From Thalassolituus sp. UBA1087 (GTDB lineage: Bacteria > Pseudomonadota > Gammaproteobacteria > Pseudomonadales > Oceanobacteraceae), in contig DCCG01000010.1 of assembly GCA_002314145.1 (NCBI GenBank), forward strand, positions 1 to 64,000: a stretch of DNA of 64,000 nt, given 5' to 3'. Under the pieces are notes generated by a model. That model saw only the letters and a list, made by a program, of their open reading frames with translations, was not told the DNA's origin and searched no databases. The translations under genes were made by a program, and so were the position numbers. Shown one piece after another: positions 1-8,588 of the stretch; positions within the stretch are counted from its first letter, which is position 1, and the number at the start of each line of letters is the position of its first letter.

Positions 1-99
1 TGTCTCTGACTAAAATTCAGCGGCGGGTTTGTATTGAAAAGTGGCATTAAGGTTGCCAATCCTTCGCATCTGGGAGCGCCGAGATGAACGATGATTTTC

Positions 100-251
100 C
101 CGGCCCGCCGGGCATGGATGCCCGGCGAGCGGACAGCGACAGGGATGTCGCACGGGCGCGAGGCGAGGAAAAATCAAGAGAATTAGGGTGACGCTCCAGA
201 AAGCGAAAAGCTGGAGGCGGCCCTGCTGGCCAGGGGATAAGTTCCCCTGGG
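100..251. repeat. Hairpin-rich intergenic repeat-like element
   Basis: Four consecutive inverted repeats are visible: GCCGGGCAT/ATGCCCGGC at 107-126, GCGACA/TGTCGC at 136-151, CTCCAG/CTGGAG at 194-216 and CCAGGGGA/TCCCCTGG at 230-250. An 84-codon open frame crosses this stretch on the minus strand, but its translation (rich in Arg, Pro, Cys and His) looks like read-through of structured DNA, so I do not call it a gene. The pattern resembles a dispersed REP-like or structured intergenic repeat. Repetition elsewhere in the genome cannot be seen from this window. Confidence 0.5.
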
Positions 252-361
252 AGGCCTCAGTCACTACGGATTTAAAAGTTGTTTATAGAAAGCGGAGTAC
301 TATCAAACTGTAGGACAGCAGTGGGGAATACCCGGTTTTTTATGTCAGCCAATAACAATAA

Positions 362-1309
362 TTACTGCCTCTGAAGATATTTCAGCAGATTACGGCTGGC
401 TTCAATCTCATCCGCGATACGGATTTTCGAGCGCATGGCATCATCCCAGTAAATCAGTGCACCGGTATCTCTGGCCAGTTGTTTGGCTTCTTCGGATTCC
501 ATGGCTTTTTTGGCGATACGGGCAATTTTTACCTTGGTCATGGCCGACGTTGCACGCGGCACAAACAGGCCATTCCAGATAGTGAGATTAATACCGGTTA
601 GTTCCGACAGTGTGGGAACATCCGGTGCAATACTCACACGGCGGGAAGTAAAGGCCACCAGCAGTTTGGCTTCACCGGATTCAAGGCACGGGAAGATCTG
701 CTGTGTCGTGGTATTCATAATATCCACGCTGCCGTTTAACAACAGTGGACACTCGAGTGCATCGTAAGCCTTGTCAGAAGAAATTTTAATCTGGAAGTCG
801 TCGGCCATTTTAAAGGTCAGCGCCGTCGGCGTAATGCCATTACCGAAATGACCCAGTGACAGATTGTGGCTGTGGGAATATTCCGCCAGTTCATTCAGGT
901 TGTTGTACGGTGCATCCGCCCGGGCGGCAATGACAAACGGATAATCGAGAAATATGCCGATCGGCGAAAAGGTTTTAAAATTCCAGGAAACTTCACCGCC
1001 CATCACCTTGGTGGTTAACAGATGATTGACCAGTGAACCAATCATCTGGCCATCGGCAGGCGCTTCGGCAACCACAGCGGCACCGGTTGCACCGGCATCC
1101 CCCGGTATAAATTTCACATCGGTGGCAACACCGGTTTCGGCGGTAAGCTCTTTGGCAATTAATTTGGTCAGGTGGTCTTCCAGGTCTCCTTCGGGCCAGG
1201 GCACGATAAAGGTTACCGGGCCATCCGGATAGTCTGCTGCCCGGGCAGCCAGCGGAAAAATCAGACAAGGCAGCATAAGAGCCAGCAGAACATGAGAGAC
1301 AAACTTCAT
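362..1309 (-). CDS. Tripartite tricarboxylate transporter substrate-binding protein (Bug/TctC family)
   Basis: Periplasmic solute-binding protein of the Bug/TctC type, which captures carboxylates for TctAB-like permeases. I start it at the internal ATG at 1309, because a GAGGAG Shine-Dalgarno lies just upstream and the protein then opens with a classic signal peptide (MKFVSHVLLALMLPC, ending near Ala-Arg-Ala). The mature part starts with DYPDGPVTFIVPWPEG, the usual Bug N-terminal strand and loop, and the length of 315 aa is typical. No tctA or tctB membrane gene is adjacent, so this is an orphan binding protein, as is common for Bug proteins. It is divergent from the ethanolamine genes. The ligand cannot be told from sequence. 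Confidence 0.88.
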   Translation of the reverse strand: MKFVSHVLLALMLPCLIFPLAARAADYPDGPVTFIVPWPEGDLEDHLTKLIAKELTAETGVATDVKFIPGDAGATGAAVVAEAPADGQMIGSLVNHLLTTKVMGGEVSWNFKTFSPIGIFLDYPFVIAARADAPYNNLNELAEYSHSHNLSLGHFGNGITPTALTFKMADDFQIKISSDKAYDALECPLLLNGSVDIMNTTTQQIFPCLESGEAKLLVAFTSRRVSIAPDVPTLSELTGINLTIWNGLFVPRATSAMTKVKIARIAKKAMESEEAKQLARDTGALIYWDDAMRSKIRIADEIEASRNLLKYLQRQ

Positions 1310-1793
1310 TACAGCGCTCCTCGGCTCCCGGCGTTCCATAAACAGGTATCACCGGGATGATCGGTATGTTTCCTCCCTGACTGAAACCGGGTCGTCCCGG
1401 CAGACATCCATGCCTGACTGGCCTGAAAAGCTAACAAGTTCTCAGGATCTATTCCACAAACTTTGACGGGATATATTCATAAAACGATCAATGTCGTCAA
1501 AGCCCTTGTCGAAAACGGTCATCTTCCGCTTTTCCGCCGATCCCGGTATTGCGGCAAGGCTCTGCGTCCCGTCTCACTCCTTGCCGGGCACAAGTCGCTC
1601 TACTATTGTTAATTTAATCAATTATAAGGAAGAGAATGTCAGCAATGCCTGAAACTGCATGGCGCATTTTTTGATTCCTTCTTAATACACCCCTCACCGA
1701 CAGGTGCTCATGTCCGACAAATGGCAATCTCCGGCTTCCGCCAAGCAAACGGAAGACCCTTCACCAGAGCACAACTCACCGGAGCACAATAAA
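1310..1793. promoter_or_regulatory. Divergent intergenic region between tctC-like gene and eutA
   Basis: This 484-base stretch must hold the promoters of both divergent genes. I see no convincing sigma-70 or sigma-54 box and no cobalamin-riboswitch box, which might be expected beside a B12-dependent enzyme. It contains a 12-codon open frame at 1636-1674 (MSAMPETAWRIF, then TGA) with a good AAGGAAGAGA ribosome site, which could be a leader peptide. The open frame of eutA can be extended upstream to GTG 1704 or ATG 1710, but those starts have a poorly spaced ribosome site. Confidence 0.4.
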
Positions 1794-3203
1794 ATGCGCC
1801 TGCTGGGGCTCGATTTTGGTTCAACGACCAGCAGTATGATGCTGGCCGAAGTCCATATTGGCCGACACAGCCTCAATGGCCGCATGGGGTTCAGCGAACC
1901 CACCATCCTGCAGCAGACAACGCCGGTGTTCACCCCGTTTGATGGTAAGACACTGGATCAACAGGCCATGGCCTCGCTGCTGGATCAGTGGCTGCAGGAT
2001 GCGGACTGGAACCCGTCGCAACAGGCCGCCGGCGCAGCACTGATCACAGGACTGGCGGCGCGGGCTGACAACGCCCACGCGCTGAGCCAGGCCATCAGGC
2101 AACGTATCGGGAACAGCCTGATTGCGGTGGCGGACGACCCGGGACTGGAATCCTGGCTGGCGTTCATGGGCAGCTGTGCCACGCTGAGCCGCGCCCATCC
2201 ACAGCGTGCGGTAATCAACATGGATATCGGCGGCGGTACTACCAACCCGGCGAAAGGCGTCAATGGACAGGTTACAGACTGCGGCTGTTTTTATATTGGC
2301 GCCCGTCATCTGATGTTTCAGCCCGGCACCTATCAGCTGACCGCCTGCTCCCATTTCGGTTCTCTGCTGCTGCAGTATCTGCGTATCCACAAAAGCCCGG
2401 GGCAAACGCTGACTGACGCCAATATTCATGCCTTAGTCACCTTCTGCGTCACCGCGCTGGAATCCATCGCTATGGGCGATATGAGCTTCTTCCAGCGCTC
2501 CCCCTTCCACCAGCGCCTGATGCAGATGCCTTTCAGCCATGATATGGAACGGGGAACCCATCCCTTGATCAGTTTTTCCGGGGGCGTCGGTGAACTGATT
2601 TACCGCTACCGGCATGGTTTTGACTGGCCAACCCGGACCCTGTATGGCGATCTCGGTATCGATCTGGCAAAGGCCATAGTGGCGTCACCGGTTTTATCCG
2701 CCGATCTCAGCCATCCCCCCGAGCACGCAGGGCGCGCCACGGTTATGGGCCTGACACTGCACAGCAGTGATGTGTCCGGCAGCAGTCTGTATCTTTCCGA
2801 CCCCGGTCTCCTGCCACTCAATGACCTGCCCATCATTGCCCGCCTGAGTGCCGGTGCATCACCTGCGGACTGGCAGCGGGCCGTGACACTGGCCAAAGGC
2901 AGTCGTCAGGGCGCCTGCATCGGCATCGAAAACAGTCACGATCTGACGGCCAGCGACATCAAACAACTCGGCCAGACCCTGGGCTTTGTTCTGAATGGCA
3001 CGGAATATCCGCTGGATCAGCCTCTGGTACTACTTCTCGACACAAATCTTGGCAAAACTTTAGGGCAGTACATTACAGACTGGGGCAAGCAGCCCCGGAG
3101 TCTGTTTGTGATTGATGAAATTCCGGTACGGGATGCCCGCTTTGTTCAGATCGGGCGTTCTCATCAGCATATAGTCCCGGTGTCATTTTTTGGTATGAAC
3201 TAA
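1794..3203 (+). CDS. eutA: Ethanolamine ammonia-lyase reactivating factor EutA
   Basis: EutA-type ATPase of the actin/Hsp70 fold that releases damaged cobalamin from ethanolamine ammonia-lyase so that fresh adenosylcobalamin can bind. The N-terminal phosphate loop is seen in LGLDFGSTTSS, and the second nucleotide motif in MDIGGGTTNPAKG, followed by the family sequence DCGCFYIGARH. I choose ATG 1794 because GGAG lies nine bases upstream and the family normally begins only a few residues before the (L/I)D(F/I)G(S/T)TT loop. An in-frame extension to 1710 would add 28 low-complexity residues. Twenty bases separate it from the EutBC gene, so the two are probably co-transcribed. Confidence 0.9.
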   Translation: MRLLGLDFGSTTSSMMLAEVHIGRHSLNGRMGFSEPTILQQTTPVFTPFDGKTLDQQAMASLLDQWLQDADWNPSQQAAGAALITGLAARADNAHALSQAIRQRIGNSLIAVADDPGLESWLAFMGSCATLSRAHPQRAVINMDIGGGTTNPAKGVNGQVTDCGCFYIGARHLMFQPGTYQLTACSHFGSLLLQYLRIHKSPGQTLTDANIHALVTFCVTALESIAMGDMSFFQRSPFHQRLMQMPFSHDMERGTHPLISFSGGVGELIYRYRHGFDWPTRTLYGDLGIDLAKAIVASPVLSADLSHPPEHAGRATVMGLTLHSSDVSGSSLYLSDPGLLPLNDLPIIARLSAGASPADWQRAVTLAKGSRQGACIGIENSHDLTASDIKQLGQTLGFVLNGTEYPLDQPLVLLLDTNLGKTLGQYITDWGKQPRSLFVIDEIPVRDARFVQIGRSHQHIVPVSFFGMN

Positions 3204-3223
3204 GCCTTCAGCAGGAGAGCCCC

Positions 3224-5425
3224 ATGCAACCGCTCAGTCCCGTCCGGGATATCCCCTTACCCACACATCAGCCCACACAGGCTCTCAGCATTGAGTTGAT
3301 GGGGATTCAATACCCGTTCCGGGATCTGAAACACTTATTGGGTGCGGCGGACATCAGCAAAGCCGGTGAGCGAATGGCCGGACTGGCCGCCACCGATGAA
3401 GTGGAGCGCGAAGCGGCACGCATATTATTAGCGTCCCTCACTCTTAAGCAGCTGTACGATATGCCGCTGCTGGATAACCACGGAAAAATCGATGCCGTTA
3501 TGCAGGTCAATTACGATATGGATCTGAATAAGTTTGCGCAGATTGCACCGATGACACTGGGGGAATTAAAAAATCATTTACTGGCCAGCAAGGGTGAAGA
3601 AATCCGCGCTGTGGGTCAGGCCATGACCGGCGTGATGGTATCGGCATTAACCAAACTGCTGGATGTACACGAACTGATTCTGCTGGGCAAACGTTTAAAA
3701 AAGAGTGCGTCAGCCAAAGCCCGTACGCAGGTGGGGTTAAGCGGTACCTTATCTTCCCGTCTGCAGCCTAACCATCCGACGGATAATTTATCCGGTATTA
3801 CCATGCTGGCCTACACCGGATTTTCCATGGGCGCCGGTGATGCGTTACTGGGTTTAAACCCGGCCATTGATACCGTGGAAAATATCAGCGCCACCCTGCA
3901 TCATCTGGATAAAATCCGCCGCGATGTAGGGGCCCCCACTCAGATCTGTGTGCTGTCGCATATCAAAACCCAGCTCGCCTGTTTAGAGCAGGGCGCCCCG
4001 GTGGAAATTATGTTCCAGAGTCTGGCCGGCACCGAAAGCACCTTAACGGAAGAATTCGACGTTACCGTAGAGCTGCTCGATAAAGCCTACAACACCATGC
4101 GCGAACACGGCCCACTGCAAGCCGAAGGCGCAGAGAATATGATGTATTTTGAAACCGGCCAGGGCAGCGAGCTGACCTACAATAAACACGACGGTATCGA
4201 CATGGCCACCTGTGAAGCACTGTGTTACGGCCTGGCACGGCGCTATGCGCCATTTATGGTCAATAATGTCACCGGCTTTATCGGCCCGGAAACCCACGTC
4301 GATAATTTTGAGATGACCTACTCCTGCCTGCAGGATCATTTTATGGGCAAAATGATGGGACTGCCGATGGGCATGGCGCCCTGCTTTACCCTGCACTCAC
4401 AGATCACCGCCGAAGGCCAGCAGATGGCCACCCAACTGCTCACCGCCGCCGGTGCCAATTTCTTTATGGATGTGTACCTCGGCAACGACCGTATGCTGGC
4501 TTATTTTGATACCAGTGGCCACGACGATCAGACCCTGCGCGAAGTTCATGATCTGGAACCGGCACCGGAATATCTTGAATGGGCAATGTCACGCGGCATT
4601 TTTGAGCGTGATGAAGACGGCGTGTTACAACGCGGACCGAACTGGGGCAAACCGCAACAGTTCTGTCAGTCGGAGCTGGATTACCAGCGTCTGCTGGAAT
4701 CTGTGCCGGCGGCTTATGGGTTTGATAATGCCGGACCACGCCCGGCGGATGATGTCACCCGCGTGCTGCGCTCAAATCAGGCGATTGCCCGCGAAGCCAT
4801 TTATGCTGACTTAAACCGTGATCTTCTGTCAGCCATTGGGCCGCAGCGCTGGCTGAGCACAGAAGCTGCCGACAAACATGAACATCTGAGCAACCCGGAA
4901 CTGGGTTCACATTTAAGCAGCGAAAGTCTGGCCTCGTTACAGCAAGAAAATACCGATATTCAGATCGTCATTTCCGACGGTCTGAGCGCTGAAGCAGTGC
5001 ACCATAATATTCCACATTTAATGCCAGTGCTGCAGGATGGTCTTGCCAGCCGTGATTACAATCTCGGCATGACGGCCATCGTGCCCTACGGCCGGGTGAA
5101 GCTGTGTGAGCCGGTTGGCGAAGCCGTAAACACCCGGCTGGTGATTCTGCTGATTGGTGAGCGCCCCGGTGGCGATGCCCAGGCGTCGCGCAGTCTGTCC
5201 GCCTACTTTGCTTATCAGGTTGCCGCCGGTGACCGCCCGGAAGCCGCTCTGTTCAGTGGCCATGACGACATACGCTGGGAGTACACGGTTATTTCCAATA
5301 TTTATGCCGGTGGCCTGCCACCCATGGAAGCCGGTTCGGTCATCGCTGAAAAAGCCATGCAGATTCTCACTCACGGTGCCGCGGGTAACCGCCTGGAAGC
5401 CAAGCTGAAACAGTCAGCCGCTTAA
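3224..5425 (+). CDS. eutBC: Ethanolamine ammonia-lyase, fused EutB-EutC single chain
   Basis: Adenosylcobalamin-dependent lyase converting ethanolamine to acetaldehyde and ammonia. Residues about 25-470 match the large TIM-barrel subunit EutB (for example NHPTDNLSGITMLAYTGFSM, VNNVTGFIGPETHVDN and MGKMMGLPMGMAPCFT). Residues about 510-725 match the small, cobalamin-binding subunit EutC (AGPRPADDVTRVL, VVISDGLS-like IVISDGLSAEAV, VPYGRVKLCEP, VILLIGERPGG, TVISNIYAGGLPPMEAG). EutB and EutC are normally separate genes of about 450 and 270-300 codons. Here there is one uninterrupted 733-codon frame with no internal stop, and most of the EutC N-terminal extension is missing. No eut shell genes (eutS/M/N/L/K) flank it, so the reaction is presumably cytosolic. 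A clear terminator follows. Confidence 0.93.
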   Translation: MQPLSPVRDIPLPTHQPTQALSIELMGIQYPFRDLKHLLGAADISKAGERMAGLAATDEVEREAARILLASLTLKQLYDMPLLDNHGKIDAVMQVNYDMDLNKFAQIAPMTLGELKNHLLASKGEEIRAVGQAMTGVMVSALTKLLDVHELILLGKRLKKSASAKARTQVGLSGTLSSRLQPNHPTDNLSGITMLAYTGFSMGAGDALLGLNPAIDTVENISATLHHLDKIRRDVGAPTQICVLSHIKTQLACLEQGAPVEIMFQSLAGTESTLTEEFDVTVELLDKAYNTMREHGPLQAEGAENMMYFETGQGSELTYNKHDGIDMATCEALCYGLARRYAPFMVNNVTGFIGPETHVDNFEMTYSCLQDHFMGKMMGLPMGMAPCFTLHSQITAEGQQMATQLLTAAGANFFMDVYLGNDRMLAYFDTSGHDDQTLREVHDLEPAPEYLEWAMSRGIFERDEDGVLQRGPNWGKPQQFCQSELDYQRLLESVPAAYGFDNAGPRPADDVTRVLRSNQAIAREAIYADLNRDLLSAIGPQRWLSTEAADKHEHLSNPELGSHLSSESLASLQQENTDIQIVISDGLSAEAVHHNIPHLMPVLQDGLASRDYNLGMTAIVPYGRVKLCEPVGEAVNTRLVILLIGERPGGDAQASRSLSAYFAYQVAAGDRPEAALFSGHDDIRWEYTVISNIYAGGLPPMEAGSVIAEKAMQILTHGAAGNRLEAKLKQSAA

Positions 5426-5462
5426 CTCCGTCAGCTGGGATGACTCAGGCAATCTTATTCTG

Positions 5463-5500
5463 ATACCCACAACCGGATTAATTTATGCGGGTATTTTTTT
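5463..5500 (+). terminator. Rho-independent terminator after eutBC
   Basis: ATACCC (5463-5468) pairs with GGGTAT (5489-5494) and runs into seven T residues, 38 bases after the eutBC stop codon. The remaining part of the 335-base gap to 5760 is A+T-rich and should contain the promoter of the alcohol dehydrogenase gene, but no box is clear enough to call. Confidence 0.75.
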
Positions 5501-5760
5501 GCCCGCTTTACTTTTAGTTATATTAATAATAATTGGTCAGTCCATTAAGTATTTCTGCTGATCCCTTTTTCATTTAATTGCGCGCGATTGTTATATAAAA
5601 CTGAAACAATTCAGCCAGCTTTTCATACTTTTCAACAACAGTGTTGTGCTGGGCCAGCTTGTGTTTAAAACCTTGCCACACATCAAGTGCATATCCGGCT
5701 ACTCGGGGCTAACGTAAACAACACAATCTGAACTCAGTTCTTACCAAGGAGAGCCCGCAC

Positions 5761-6912
5761 ATGGCTGCAACCACTTTTTATATTCCTGCAATTAACCTGA
5801 TGGGCAGCGGCTGCCTGAAAGAAGCAGCCACTGCTGTTGAATCATACGGCTGGAAAAAAGCGTTAATTGTTACGGATAAGCCACTGGTTAATCTGGGTGT
5901 CGTGGGCCAGGTCGCTGAACTTCTGTCGCAGCACGGCGTAACTTCTGTGGTGTATGACGAAGTAAAACCCAACCCGAACGTTACCAACGTGGAACATGGT
6001 CTGACCATATTAAAAGACAACCAGTGTGATTTTGTTATTTCGCTCGGCGGTGGCTCGCCGCACGACTGCGCCAAAGCCATTGCTCTGGTAGCCGCCAATG
6101 GCGGAGCCATTACCGATTACGAAGGCGTCGATCAGTCAGCCAAACCGCAACTGCCGTTGGTTGCCATTAACACCACCGCGGGTACCGCCAGTGAAATGAC
6201 CCGCTTCTGTATCATTACCGATGACACCCGCCATGTAAAAATGGCCATCGTGGATAAACACACCACCCCGGTACTGTCGGTCAATGATTCCGATCTGATG
6301 CTGGGCATGCCACCTTCCCTGACAGCAGCCACCGGGATGGATGCCCTCACCCACGCGATTGAAGCCTACGTTTCCACCGCGGCGACGCCGATTACCGACG
6401 CCTGTGCACTGCAGGCCGTGACACTGATCAGCGACTACCTGCGCACTGCCGTCAGCGATGGCAAAAACGAACAGGCGCGGGAAAAAATGGCCTACGCTGA
6501 ATTTCTCGCCGGCATGGCATTCAACAATGCCTCTCTCGGCTATGTTCACGCTATGGCTCACCAGCTGGGCGGTTTCTATGATCTGCCACACGGTGTGTGT
6601 AACGCCATTCTGCTGCCACACGTACAAACCTTTAACGCTCAGGTTGCCGCCGACCGTCTCGGAGATGTCGCAAAAGCCATGGGCTGTGATGTCAGCGGAA
6701 AATCAGCAGACGACGCGGCACAGATCTGTATTGATGCAATCCGCGCCCTGGCGGCTGATGTGAACATTCCGGCCGGTGTCGCTGAGCTGGGCATGAAAGA
6801 AGAAGATATTCCGACTCTGGCTGAAAATGCGATGAAAGATGCCTGTGGTGTCACCAACCCGATTCAGCCAACCTTTGAGCAGGTTTGTCAGATCTTTAAA
6901 GAAGCTATGTAG
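5761..6912 (+). CDS. Iron-containing alcohol dehydrogenase
   Basis: Group III (Fe-dependent) NAD(P)-alcohol dehydrogenase of 383 aa. The N-terminal Rossmann-like domain carries the GGGSPHDCAKAIAL nucleotide loop. The C-terminal helical domain carries metal ligands within MDALTHAIEAYVS and HAMAHQLGGFYDLPHGVCN. The start ATG at 5761 follows an AAGGAGAGCC ribosome site. Next to EutBC it probably interconverts acetaldehyde and ethanol, regenerating NAD+, in the way EutG or AdhB would, but the substrate is inferred from position. No acetaldehyde dehydrogenase (eutE) is nearby, so oxidation to acetyl-CoA must rely on a gene outside the window. It closely resembles the FucO/YiaY/AdhB subgroup. Confidence 0.92.
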   Translation: MAATTFYIPAINLMGSGCLKEAATAVESYGWKKALIVTDKPLVNLGVVGQVAELLSQHGVTSVVYDEVKPNPNVTNVEHGLTILKDNQCDFVISLGGGSPHDCAKAIALVAANGGAITDYEGVDQSAKPQLPLVAINTTAGTASEMTRFCIITDDTRHVKMAIVDKHTTPVLSVNDSDLMLGMPPSLTAATGMDALTHAIEAYVSTAATPITDACALQAVTLISDYLRTAVSDGKNEQAREKMAYAEFLAGMAFNNASLGYVHAMAHQLGGFYDLPHGVCNAILLPHVQTFNAQVAADRLGDVAKAMGCDVSGKSADDAAQICIDAIRALAADVNIPAGVAELGMKEEDIPTLAENAMKDACGVTNPIQPTFEQVCQIFKEAM

Positions 6913-6972
6913 TACAGCCGGAAAAGATCTGTAATAAAAAGCCTTATCAACAGGCGGTGATAGAGTGGAAAA

Positions 6973-7037
6973 TGTCAGTGACTCACTGACAAACAGATAA
7001 AACGCGCAGCATTTATGCAGTGTGCGTTTTATCTGTT
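6973..7037. promoter_or_regulatory. Two abutting perfect inverted repeats before the anion transporter
   Basis: TGTCAGTGACTCACTGACA at 6973-6991 is a perfect palindrome with 9-base arms and one central base. It is directly followed by AACAGATAAAACGC (6992-7005), which pairs perfectly with GCGTTTTATCTGTT (7024-7037), with a smaller GCAT/ATGC hairpin in its loop. The second hairpin ends 39 bases before the start codon at 7077. It could be an operator plus attenuator, or the terminator of the dehydrogenase gene, although no terminal T-run follows. Confidence 0.6.
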
Positions 7038-7076
7038 ACTTACAAGAATTTAACAGCGCAAACTCAGGAACAACCC

Positions 7077-8549
7077 ATGCTGCATCATACCGGTGACTTT
7101 AAACCGATTCCCGCAATAGCCAGCCTGGCGATTATTCTGCTGATCTGGTTCGTTATTCCTGTGCCTGAAGGTGTTACTCCCGATGCCTGGCACTTATTAG
7201 CACTATTTGTTGGTACCATTGCCGCCATCATAGGAAAAGCATTGCCCATTGGCGCCATCGCGATACTTGCTATTACCGCGGTAGCAATTACCGGTGTTAC
7301 TAATGACAGTCCTAAAGCGGCCATGGGCGATGCTCTGAGCGGATTTTCCAACTCGCTGATCTGGCTGATCGGTATCGCCATTATGATTTCCCGCGGCCTG
7401 ATTAAAAGCGGACTTGGTAACCGCATCGGCTACCATTTTATTGCTCTGTTTGGCAGCCGTACCTTAGGCGTAGGTTATGCACTGGCATTATCCGAGCTGG
7501 TATTAGCACCGGTAACCCCCAGTAACACGGCCCGTGGCGGCGGTATTATTCATCCGATCATGAAATCCATTGCCGGCAGTTTTGGTTCCACGCCGGAAGA
7601 AGGCACGCAAAAGAAAATCGGCCATTATCTGGCACTGGTGAATTACCACAGCAACCCGATTACCTCGGCGATGTTTATTACAGCCACCGCGCCAAACCCA
7701 CTGGTGGTAAAACTGGTGGCCGACGCTACCGGCATGGATATCAGCATCACCTGGGGCACCTGGGCACTGGCTGCTCTGTTACCCGGTCTGGTCTGTATCG
7801 CATTAATGCCACTGATTATCTACGCGATATACCGCCCGGAAATTACTAAAACACCCGATGCCCGTCATTTTGCCCACGAACAGCTGAAACAAATGGGCCC
7901 GATGCACGGCGATGAAAAAATCATGGTCGGCGTATTCTCTTTACTGCTGTTATTGTGGGCGGGCGTACCGGCAATGATATTCGGTGATGCATTTTCGTTT
8001 CATACCACTGCCGTGGCCTTCCTCGGGTTGTCCGTTCTGCTGGTCAGCGGTGTACTGAGCTGGAAAGACGTACTGGCCGAACGCAACGCCTGGGATACCG
8101 TGGTGTGGTTCTCGGCACTGGTGATGATGGCCACTTTCCTGAATAAACTGGGACTAATCAGCTGGTTCTCCGGCGTAGTAGAAGACAACATCTCAGTCTT
8201 TGGTTTTGGCTGGCAGTTGTCAGTATTGATTCTGATCGGTGTGTACTTTTATGCCCACTATTTCTTTGCCAGCACCACAGCTCACATCACTGCGATGTTT
8301 GGCGCTTTCTATGCCGCCGGCCTGGCGCTGGGTGCGCCACCGATGTTTCTTGCGCTGCTGATGGCAGGTGCGTCATCGCTGATGATGTCACTGACCCATT
8401 ACGCCACCGGTACCTCACCCATTATTTTTGGTTCCGGTTTCGTCAGCATGGGGGACTGGTGGAAAATGGGCTTTATTATGAGTGTCGCCAACCTGATTAT
8501 CTGGACCTTTGTCGGCGGTATCTGGTGGAGTATTCTGGGTTACTGGTAA
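7077..8549 (+). CDS. DASS/SLC13 family anion (dicarboxylate) transporter
   Basis: Inner-membrane sodium- or antiport-coupled carboxylate transporter of the DASS (CitT/TtdT/SLC13) family. The 490-residue chain is almost wholly hydrophobic helices. It carries the two family signatures, SNTARGGGIIHP near residue 145 and THYATGTSPIIFGSG near residue 445. I use ATG 7077, preceded by AGGA at good spacing. The upstream in-frame extension to 7020 would pass through the hairpin described at 6992-7037. Position downstream of the ethanolamine and alcohol genes suggests uptake or exchange of a C2-C4 acid, but the substrate is not established. It converges on hmuV. Confidence 0.88.
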   Translation: MLHHTGDFKPIPAIASLAIILLIWFVIPVPEGVTPDAWHLLALFVGTIAAIIGKALPIGAIAILAITAVAITGVTNDSPKAAMGDALSGFSNSLIWLIGIAIMISRGLIKSGLGNRIGYHFIALFGSRTLGVGYALALSELVLAPVTPSNTARGGGIIHPIMKSIAGSFGSTPEEGTQKKIGHYLALVNYHSNPITSAMFITATAPNPLVVKLVADATGMDISITWGTWALAALLPGLVCIALMPLIIYAIYRPEITKTPDARHFAHEQLKQMGPMHGDEKIMVGVFSLLLLLWAGVPAMIFGDAFSFHTTAVAFLGLSVLLVSGVLSWKDVLAERNAWDTVVWFSALVMMATFLNKLGLISWFSGVVEDNISVFGFGWQLSVLILIGVYFYAHYFFASTTAHITAMFGAFYAAGLALGAPPMFLALLMAGASSLMMSLTHYATGTSPIIFGSGFVSMGDWWKMGFIMSVANLIIWTFVGGIWWSILGYW

Positions 8550-8557
8550 CCCGCGCT

Positions 8558-8588
8558 GTGTGGTCGTTATCCCTGATCACGACCACAC
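8558..8588. terminator. Candidate bidirectional terminator hairpin
   Basis: GTGTGGTCGT (8558-8567) and ACGACCACAC (8579-8588) form a perfect 10-bp stem with an 11-base loop between two convergent genes, overlapping the hmuV stop codon. There is no T-run on either side, so intrinsic termination is only plausible. Confidence 0.5.

Noticed and set aside
10..264. 84-codon minus-strand frame at the left edge
   Set aside because: It runs through four hairpins, has Arg/Cys/Pro-biased composition and no ribosome site, so it is better explained by structured repeat DNA.
1310..1793. Cobalamin riboswitch before eutA
   Set aside because: No B12-box-like conserved core or matching stem set could be found in the leader.
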